This document shows positions 56,054 through 64,000 of a stretch of 64,000 nt of DNA, in pieces. The translations under genes and the position numbers were made by a program. The DNA lies in assembly GCA_025093555.1 (NCBI GenBank), contig JAIWNF010000059.1:1-64000 (forward strand), read 5' to 3'. The first letter of the stretch is position 1. Every line of letters starts with the position of its first letter. The DNA is from Circinella umbellata. Taxonomy: Eukaryota > Mucoromycota > Mucoromycetes > Mucorales > Lichtheimiaceae. The notes below the pieces were generated by a model. The model did no database searches and was not told the DNA's origin. It worked only from the letters and a program-made list of their open reading frames with translations.

Positions 56054-58284
56054 ATGGGATCAAACGAAAGCAAGCTCTCCAACTATCATAATCGTCATAT
56101 AGAAAGTAATAGTCAAAATAAAACTACTCACGAAGAAAATAGTAGCAAACATAAAAATAGTCATGATCGACGTGGTATCCGATTTCAACGGCGTGGCACT
56201 TCAAAAGGACTCACTAATAATCAAATTGAAACACAACAATTACCAGCACAGTCTCAACCTCCTTTGCCATCAGCATCATCATCAACAGCAGCGGTAACTA
56301 CATCCGCAAAAGGAAAACATGATAGTCCCAAGAGTCATAAAAGTAGGAACCAAATAACTTCTCAAGGAAGACGACCGAGTTTAAAGAGAGGTCGTCATAG
56401 CACCAACTTTCTCACTATTATAAAACATCCACATGCATCCATAAGAAAGAGTTTCAGCAGCGGAAGTGAAAGTGGCGAATCAACTGATACCAACAAAACG
56501 AGCAGCTCTTTAGAAATAATAGACAATAGTAGTGTTGGATACCCGGCAGACGATGGGAGTGCTGCCATGATATCCGCTGTAGCAAACGCAATGGCAGCAA
56601 GCACACCGTCCTTGGGAGGTCGTACGAGTAGTAATGGTGCAGCAAGTACTGGTGCAGCAAGCACCGACACGGCACGACCAAGGTCAACGAGTAATGAGCC
56701 TATCAGCAGCAACTACAGTAATAAAAATAGTAACGATGATACTAATGACCAACGCTCAATCGAAGAAGCAGCGACATTACTTCATCCAAGTGATTCACAA
56801 CAAATGTTCAGTGTAAAGAAAAAAGAAGAAAAACAACAAAGGATAGAACATGATTCCGAAATTAACCATACGAGTGAACGTTTATTAAAAGAACTGTATC
56901 TTTTACCGGAATCTGACAGTCGCCGACGCAAAGAACGAGATAGGTAAATGGTTTCACTATAACTGTTATATATATTTATTTCTTCTTGGTAACCAACAAT
57001 CTCTCTTTTTTTTCTCCCCTTATAAAACAGGCAGCAGCGTCAGGTAAAAAAGGAAAAAAAATAGGGATTGCGTCATGCATATCATGAGTAGTGTGATGGA
57101 GATGATAGTTGGGGGCAATATAATAATAAAAAATAACTCACCCAATGATAATTCTTTTCTATATATATGTATATACAACTCTTTCTATTTACTCTTCCAA
57201 TCACGGCCCCCTTTTTTTTCGTACTAATAGCATTACCTATTAAAATATGTGTGGGGAGCTAACTTTAGTGTTCCTTTGCAATCACCAACGATGGTTGTCA
57301 ATTGGTGTTGTGGTACAGGTATAAACTGTTTTTTTTTTTTTGGTATTTTTTTTTTGGGAAGCACGGACCGCCTTCGGGTAAGAAATTTGTTGGATTTATC
57401 CATTACTATCATCATCTTACCTATGATTCCGGTCTATATCCGTTACCCAGTTCTTCTTGTCCCACATTTAACTCATTTGTGTAACGAACAAAAATAGGGA
57501 TTTGGGCAATGGAAATGGCACAGCAATTTCCAAAATGTCAAGTAATCGGGATGGATTTTCAAACCGCTACATTATCAAGTCTCGGACGTTCTATGAGCAA
57601 TCTAAGCTTCCAAAATGTTACCATGCAAAGAAATACGACTGGATTAGAACCGTTAAAGGAAGATACTGTAGACTATGTAATGATGCGAGATGTATGGCTT
57701 GTCAATTCACCAGCTCATAAATGGTTTGAAACCCTGGTACAAGTTTTTCGAGTCTTGAAACCAGGTGGTTGGGTCGAAATTTATGAACAAGATTTAGCTG
57801 TACATTCCCCTGGACCTTATATGAAGATAACCGATGAGTGGTACGGGTCTCTTTATGCAAATGTTGGCGTCTCGCGTTCGATCAGTGATACGTTATCTCC
57901 TACAATGGATAAAATTGGTTATATTAATATTGATGAACGTGGAATTGAGTTACCTGTTGGAGAATGGAGTACTATTCCTGGTATGTTTATATATTATACT
58001 TTTTTGCCAATAATAATGAGTGTGAACGTTTTATTTTATTTTATTTTGACACGTGGTGATAACCTTTTATATTTTTAGCATTAAAAGAAACAGGTTATTT
58101 ATTCAAGGATTTAATGGTGAGACGTTTTCGAACATTTGCCCCTTGGTTATGCGAGTTTAATAGTGTAACACTTGATGATGTAAATGATGTATTAGATAAA
58201 TGCATTGTAGAATGTGAAGAGTATAAGACATCCATGTGCTGGAGATATTTTGCTGCTCAAAAACCATGTCAAGAAAAAGAATAG
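56054..58284 (+). CDS. SAM-dependent methyltransferase with long disordered N-terminus
   Basis: Five exons: 56054-56943, 57031-57043, 57231-57318, 57498-57980, 58079-58284, joining to 559 aa. The first 300 residues are low-complexity Ser/Thr/Asn/His/Arg, starting MGSNESKLSN, which fits an N-myristoylation signal (Gly2, Ser6, Lys7). Then the class I methyltransferase core: HYLLKYVWGANFSVPLQ, a variant glycine loop VVNWCCGTGIWAMEMAQQF (motif I), MDFQTATL (acidic end of beta 2), and LVQVFRVLKPGGWVEIYEQD (motif post-III). Exon 2 is 13 bases. This resembles fungal LaeA/TAM-like methyltransferases, frequently involved in secondary metabolism or lipid modification. Substrate is unknown. Confidence 0.82.
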
Positions 58285-58556
58285 AAAGCTGGATTTTCTA
58301 AATGAAAAGAATAAAAAAACCAAACCACACATAATTACTTACTTTACATATAATGATACCACGTTTTATTTTTATTTTTCAAGGTTATAAACTTGTTATT
58401 AGTTTTTATTATTGTATTACTATCTTATATAATAATCTATATATTCTTTGCATTTACAAATTATGTTCATTCAATTTCTGATCTAACTATGTGTATTTAC
58501 TTATATTATTGTACACGGGTATGTTTTAATCATACATACATTCCTCATATAGTGAG
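58285..58556. other. Spacer between convergent genes
   Basis: AT-rich 270 bases between two tail-to-tail genes. AATAAAAAAA-like runs occur after the methyltransferase stop and could act in 3-prime end formation. No gene. Confidence 0.4.
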
Positions 58557-60530
58557 TTATTCAGCTTCTTGACTATTTTGCATTTCTCTTGCAATCTATA
58601 AAAGAAAATATATATTATTACTATTTATAATTCAGTGTTCTCATTAAAGTCGAAACTTACCACTTCTATTTCCTCAAGATCCCATCCAATTTCATTTTTA
58701 TTTATTGAAAAGTGATGTAATTCATGAGCAAGTGTACGCAATACGTGGTCACTATAAATAATATATAGTATAAAATTAGATAATCTTGGTAAGGTAAGGG
58801 AAAGGCCAATGTATGTACCAAATTCACATTATTTATTTACCTGGAATGCTGTATCCAAACGCAATAATCATCCAACCAGATCTTACTGTATACATAATAT
58901 ACATCATGATGATCAAATAAATCTTTCATGCTGAGCAAAGCTTTCAAAATTGCCCGTTTACCAAGTCGCATCAATATATATACATCTTGTAATATCTTTT
59001 CACACAATGCAAAATTTCGATAGAGTGGATATGCTAATGATCGACGATAGCAAGCAACCAAAACTTCTCTAAGTGTAGTGAATTGTTCTAAACATGCTAC
59101 TGTGGGACTCAATTTACCGATGAACCATACGGATTCAACTGAATCCTCACCTTCAAATATCCGATGATTATAACTGTATGCGAATAATAAATCCACTAAT
59201 CCAAGATAAGTAACTTTTTCATTCGATAATAGATCTATCAAATAAATAAAGACCATGTTAAATGTTATCTTTGAGTATACGCTGACGTAAATTCTCTTTT
59301 TTTTTTTTTTTGATCCCTTACATTCTTTCTTCGGTAAATCTCGCATAATGGATTGTTCTTTTTCTGTAAATTTGATCAACGATTCACTTGAATCTGTAAT
59401 TGAGAGGGATTTTATATCCAATAATCCATCCACACTTCCTGGTGCTTCTACTTCTTGTATCAAGGGAGCTATTTATTTAATCAAGTCAGATTTTAGTATA
59501 TCATAATTTATAAGCACTAGAATTAAGGGATAAATGATAGACCTTTGTTTTGTTGCTCCTTGGCACCCTTTTGTACTAGTCGTAATTCCTTGTACCACAT
59601 AGTTTTATATCGAATTAAGTGCTGTATCTCCTCATCATTTATAAAATCCATTGCATAATAGTCTTCATCAAACTTGGCATCTTCAGATTCGCATCGCTCT
59701 TGTCGTCTTGATTCCGGTGTCGATTTTTCTGGGTCTGATATATCATTAATTTCATTCATGGTCTCTAAAACATGTGTAAAATATCCGTTGTATTGATTAT
59801 TGAAACCGTATGATGCTGTCGTCAATATCTCGTTTGTCGGTAATTCTTGAGGTAATTCCCAGTTATAATCAATAGCTAAAGAACAAAAAAAATAAATGAA
59901 TCATACTTGTGTTATAATTATCTTTTTATTTTATTTACAAATCCCTTTTCTTTCTATCAAGTTTACCTTCTTGGATTTCTTCGCCTTTTTGTTCCTGTTC
60001 ATTATCATCACCACCAATCACTTCAATCAATGGTTTTTTTGTTTTATTGGATTCATTTGGGGTTTCACCTCGTCGAGCCAAAAGTTTATTCAATAAATCA
60101 AGATCCGGGAAATGTTCACCTTTAGTTTCCTTTGTAATACGAACATGAAACTTGCCGGAAGATATATCATATTTTGCAGTAGAATCATCATCTTCGATGA
60201 TATTCCCTGGGAAGTAAAGACTATAAATTATACTCTCTTATATTAATATATATTATTGAAGCCCCAAATATTACAACTTTCTTCTTTTCTTATGTTCATC
60301 ACATACCGTAAAAAGTATGGTCGTAAAAAGAATCGAAATTCATTGCCTTGAGCATGAAGATCAACATCTTGAGCCTTTGTTATTTGAATCAGTATAGTTT
60401 TTTCATTAGTGAATGTTCAATATAATTATACTCTCTTTTATAATATATTATTTACCCGAACATATGGTGTATTGATTGTAATGATCACGGCATTATCGTC
60501 TTGATCGACACTAAAGGTTGGTGTAATCAT
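58557..60530 (-). CDS. SHQ1: SHQ1, box H/ACA snoRNP assembly chaperone
   Basis: Eight exons (60530-60456, 60374-60307, 60220-59967, 59875-59543, 59468-59322, 59234-58841, 58751-58661, 58595-58557) join to 466 aa with consistent phases. The N-terminal CS/p23-like domain starts MITPTFSVDQDDNAVIITIN and includes EFRFFLRPYFLRLYFPG. The C-terminal SHQ1 helical domain carries SNEKVTYLGLVDLLFAYSYN, ESVWFIGKLSPTVACLEQF, and SLAYPLYRNFALCEKI; the end has EIGWDLEEIEV. SHQ1 holds dyskerin/Cbf5 before H/ACA RNP assembly in the nucleus, acting early in ribosome and telomerase RNP production. Length is close to yeast Shq1 (507 aa). Start chosen by alignment to family N-terminus over a longer upstream ATG frame (60626). 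Confidence 0.93.
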
Positions 60531-61376
60531 AATTATCGGCGCGTTTTGATTGATCGATCTATTGTGGGTATGTGTGGGTGTCAAACAGAAGGATGAAAAA
60601 AAAAAATCTTTTCTCCGCCGTCTCATGCGTGTAATAGGACTTTAGCCAAAAATGGAAGTAAGCTTTCTGTTCTCTTTTGTGATGAGCAACTTTAAACCGA
60701 GGTAGTCGAAAACAATGCTGTTGACACATAATGTGTTTCTTTTAGTAGTAGTGATTTAATTATATTCACTAGATATATAAGACTATTTAATTTTTATATC
60801 ATGATTTCCTTTTTGAATTTCTTTGTTACCAGACTGAAAAATATGATACTCATCTACATATTCTCGACAAAATTGCAATAAGATAAGCACCAGTAGAAGA
60901 GGGCATTAATTTAAAATAATTTATACATAACATCAAGAATAAATGTTGCTTTGTAACTATGTAACTCTTCAGAAAAAAAACAGTGGGTTGTTTCTATAAC
61001 AAAATATATTATAGAACTCACATGTTTGTGCTTGTGTGGGAGCACAATAAAATGAAGCTATCATTAGATTGAAAAAGGATAAAATATTACAAATAAGCAG
61101 TTACCAAGATAAAAAAAAAAATGCTTACTTGCCCCGCAAAAATGCAAGAATTTGCTTAAAGGTCTTTCTTTTTTCCTTTTGTTGATAAATAAATTGCTCA
61201 TCAACTTCACACAAGCTTTCACACACCGAATCCCGCTGACTAAAGTAGATATGTAAATTACAAGCTCATAACACCGAAGTGGTGGCAATTTTATTATTAT
61301 ATGTCATATTATTTCTTCTGATCCCCACAATTCCTCTTTCTCGTCGCTCCTCCTTTCCAAACTTGTCACTTTCAAA
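60531..61376. promoter_or_regulatory. Divergent intergenic region of SHQ1 and VWA8
   Basis: About 850 bases between two divergent start codons. ORF 61064-61288 on minus and the longer SHQ1 frame from 60626 are unsupported. A/T-rich stretches near 60760-60830 and 61100-61120. No clear sites were recognised. Confidence 0.35.
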
Positions 61377-63989
61377 ATGGCCACAAATCAACAACAAAAA
61401 CAGGCACGAAGACGATTAAAACAATTGGGAAAGGCCTTGTCACATACACAAACAGGCTGGTCTGACTCTGAAGAAGACGATCATAACCTAGAAGGTATAA
61501 TAAATATACTCCTCTCGAAAAGAAAAAAAAAATATATTTGGGAATACGATTGAAACTTATTTGACATTGAAAAAAAAAATATTATAGTCAATGTTAAATC
61601 CGTTCGTATTGGTGATGTTGTGATGCAAGTGACTCCTCCAAAGAATCCCGAGTTAGTTCCAGAACACACAGGTCCTTTTTATGATAATTCACAGGTAAAA
61701 ATAAATGAAAAATTCATGCAGAGAGGAAAAAAGATAAAGGGAAGAAATGATCCAGATTTTCGTTAAACTTAAAAAATAATCAATTATTTTATAGGAAATC
61801 TTAAGACATCTTCGATGGTAAACAAAAAACAATTAATTCAACACATATTTGACATTTTCTAACCTTTTTTCTTTATTATAATTATTGCCGATTAGGATGA
61901 TGCAAAAGGATAAGGTAAATATGGATTATAGATATGCTTTTATATTGTATTATTATTCTCACATGTGATTGTTCTATACTTATACTTAATTCTTACATAA
62001 TTAGCTTGGTCAAGATATCTTTTTAATTGGTCCACCAGGACCTCTTCGTCGATCTTTAGTAATGAAATATGCCGAAATGACGCAAAGAGAGTAAGTTGGA
62101 AAGAATGGTACAAAGAATTCTGGATGAAGAGAAAAAGTGATTATACCAACTGACGCTTTCTAATATATCTATTAAGAATTGAATATGTTGCATTATCCAA
62201 GGATGTAACCGATGCTGATTTAAAGCAACGTCGTGAATTACAAAACGGAACATCATTTTATATTGATCAAGCAGCTGTACGGGCAGCTATTCATGGACGT
62301 ATTTTGGTTTTAGATGGTATCGAAAAAGCTGAACGTAACGTATTACCTATTTTAAACAATTTACTTGAAAACCGAGAAATGGGTTTAGATGATGGTCGAT
62401 TTTTGACTACCAAGGATGTTCAGGGTTCTACTACTAATGGGTATACAACGTTTGAGAAAGTCAGTGATCGATTTTTGGTATTTGCTCTTGGTAAGTATGA
62501 TATATATTTTAAAGTTTGAGTTGGAATTAATTACAGATGTTTGGTGTTGCCTTTGGAAATAATCGGAAAATCAAAACATTAACTTTACGTTTCATATGAC
62601 ATATAATAATAGGATTACCTGTACCACCTTATGTTGGATATCCTTTGGATCCTCCATTACGTTCCCGTTTTCAAAGTCGTGATATCCGAGCTCCTCATTT
62701 CACAACCGAAGTAAACCAAATTATGGCACTTACAAATAACAAGGCACCACGCGACTTGGTTGAACGTTTGGTATCCATCAGCTCAGTTCTAAGTGTTCAA
62801 CCGGACAAGAGTGCTGCAAGAGAAATAGATGTTCCTGAATTTCCAACGACCATCGAAACACTCGCTAATTTACTCGCAGTATTGCCACATGCGCATCCAC
62901 GTTTTTTTGTAGACTTATTGTATCCTTATCCCATGTTACCTACTTGTGATCTTGAACAGCTTGGTGTAATTGAATCAGCTTATCGTCGTTTCGGTGTCCG
63001 TGGTCGTGTTGTTGAAGCACATGAAGAAATCACTCAAACTTTCTCTGGATACCAATTAGCTAATCTTGAAGCTCATAAACCTTTAATTTCTATCGACGAA
63101 AGCCACAAAGTACATCGTGCTATTGCTACATTTTCACATGTAGATCAAGCCGCACTCGGTTTACCTTTGTCAAGTGGTCCCAATCAATTTGGTTCCGCGG
63201 AATTCTTTGTCGAGACGCCTTATCATCGCGAGATCTTTACCTCCATGGTACTTGTTCACGCTGGCGATCATGACATTTGTTTGGTGGGTACACACAAAGG
63301 TGTTGGTAAATCTGCCCTGGTTCGTCATTGTAAGTAGTGCTTATTTTTTTCTCTTATGTGTGACACCTATTATATGCATGTATTTTATTTACCCCGCAAA
63401 ATTGTTTTTTTTTCCAAAGTTGCACGAAATCTTGGCTACACCATCGATTACATTCCTTTATACAGAGATATGTCATCTCGAGATTTACTTCAACGGCGTT
63501 CGACCACACCCAAGGGTGATACTGTGTGGGATGTATGTATTACAAATTTGAAATCAAAGACACAATCATATCAAAAGAAAAAAAATTCATAATGCATATA
63601 TTCTTACATAATCAATAATGTAAATATAGAACTCTCTCTTAGTTGAAGCTGCTATTCATGGTCATTTAGCAGTATTGGATGGCATTGAAGCCTTATCATA
63701 TGGTACTTTGAACACTTTGCAACGTCTTGTTTGTGAGCGTGAAATGCAACTTCCTGACGGAACACGTTTGATTAATGCTCATCGTTATGAGAAGTTGATG
63801 AAGAAAAACAATATGACCATTGAAGAACTTGATGCCAAACGCTTGGTACCTATTCATCCTTCATTCCGTATTATCGCCCTTGCACGTGCTGGCGTAAGTG
63901 GGCAAAGTGATACCAAAGCTGGTTCTTGGTTGACAGCTGAAATTCTATCTATGTTCCATTTCGTGGTAGTTGATAGTTTGCCATCTCAG
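61377..63989 (+). CDS. VWA8: VWA8-like AAA ATPase, N-terminal part; runs off right edge
   Basis: Nine exons (61377-61494, 61588-61694, 61795-61817, 61896-61914, 62005-62090, 62177-62490, 62613-63329, 63420-63532, 63630-63989) join to 619 codons with consistent phases. The protein starts MATNQQQKQARRRLKQLGKA, not a classic presequence. First ATPase module: FLIGPPGPLRRSLVMKYAEM (altered Walker A) and DLKQRRELQNGTSFYIDQAA. Second module: LVGTHKGVGKSALVRHFA (Walker A) and VEAAIHGHLAVLDGIEAL. This is the N-terminal third of the family (human VWA8 has 1905 aa), whose C-terminus holds a VWA domain beyond the window. VWA8 is a mitochondrial matrix-side AAA ATPase of unclear function. The donor at 63990 shows more exons follow. 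Confidence 0.93.
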
Positions 63990-64000
63990 GTAAAAATAAA

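Noticed and set aside
56395..56712. Leu-rich minus-strand ORFs
   Set aside because: Antisense to the Ser/Ala-rich first exon of the methyltransferase gene; the reverse of Ser/Thr codons gives such reads.
59896..60125. Two plus-strand ORFs with hydrophobic sequence
   Set aside because: They lie antisense to SHQ1 exons and an intron; the minus-strand gene explains the openness.

Overview
This window looks like a chromosomal piece of an AT-rich fungus, most likely Mucoromycota and probably Mucorales. Evidence: genes are split by many short GT-AG introns; SHQ1, VWA8, a mitochondrial bS16 protein and an SLC45-type sugar transporter are present; and there is a dense mix of DIRS, LINE, Ty3/gypsy, pogo, PIF/Harbinger and MULE elements. 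The species assignment is inference; no rRNA or tRNA gene was found to anchor it.

Layout. 1-5392: a minus-strand Ty3/gypsy element entering from the left edge, with broken pol, gag, primer-binding site and one 214-bp LTR. Its gag is split by a very AT-rich 1.5-kb segment carrying a long palindrome and an ORF with a giant-virus-like zinc motif. 5393-6978: decayed remnants. 6979-about 10480: a broken pogo-type transposon split by a 1.8-kb foldback element with about 545-bp arms. 11140-13168: a broken DDE transposase. 13712-16584: a PIF/Harbinger element with TTA target duplications and two broken genes. 18360-27376: a LINE interrupted at 22.7-26.9 kb by a complete-looking DIRS element; removing the DIRS restores the LINE reading frame exactly.

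29363-35264 holds host-type genes: a four-HMG-box gene, mitochondrial bS16m and a ricin-type lectin-like gene. 35.3-48 kb is gene-poor. It has a dispersed repeat pair, a MITE-like inverted repeat, a ZC4H2-like coiled-coil gene, and two decayed genes, one ending in a PD-(D/E)XK-like nuclease domain. 48064-52040 is a MULE with 9-bp target duplications and an apparently intact five-exon transposase, the only element here that looks young.

53264-63989 is a compact genic block: SLC45-type transporter (-), methyltransferase (+), SHQ1 (-), VWA8 (+, running off the right edge). The pairs are head-to-head, tail-to-tail and head-to-head. Exon joins for these genes were worked out by hand from GT-AG sites and phase. 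All keep an open frame, which is the main support for the models.

Two themes stand out. First, most old elements are killed by nonsense codons of C-to-T or G-to-A type, especially CGA to TGA, suggesting deamination-type decay. Second, insertions are nested: foldback in pogo, DIRS in LINE, AT-rich segment in gypsy. The AT-rich segment, the DIRS/LINE nest, the intact MULE and the four-HMG-box gene are the items most worth following up.
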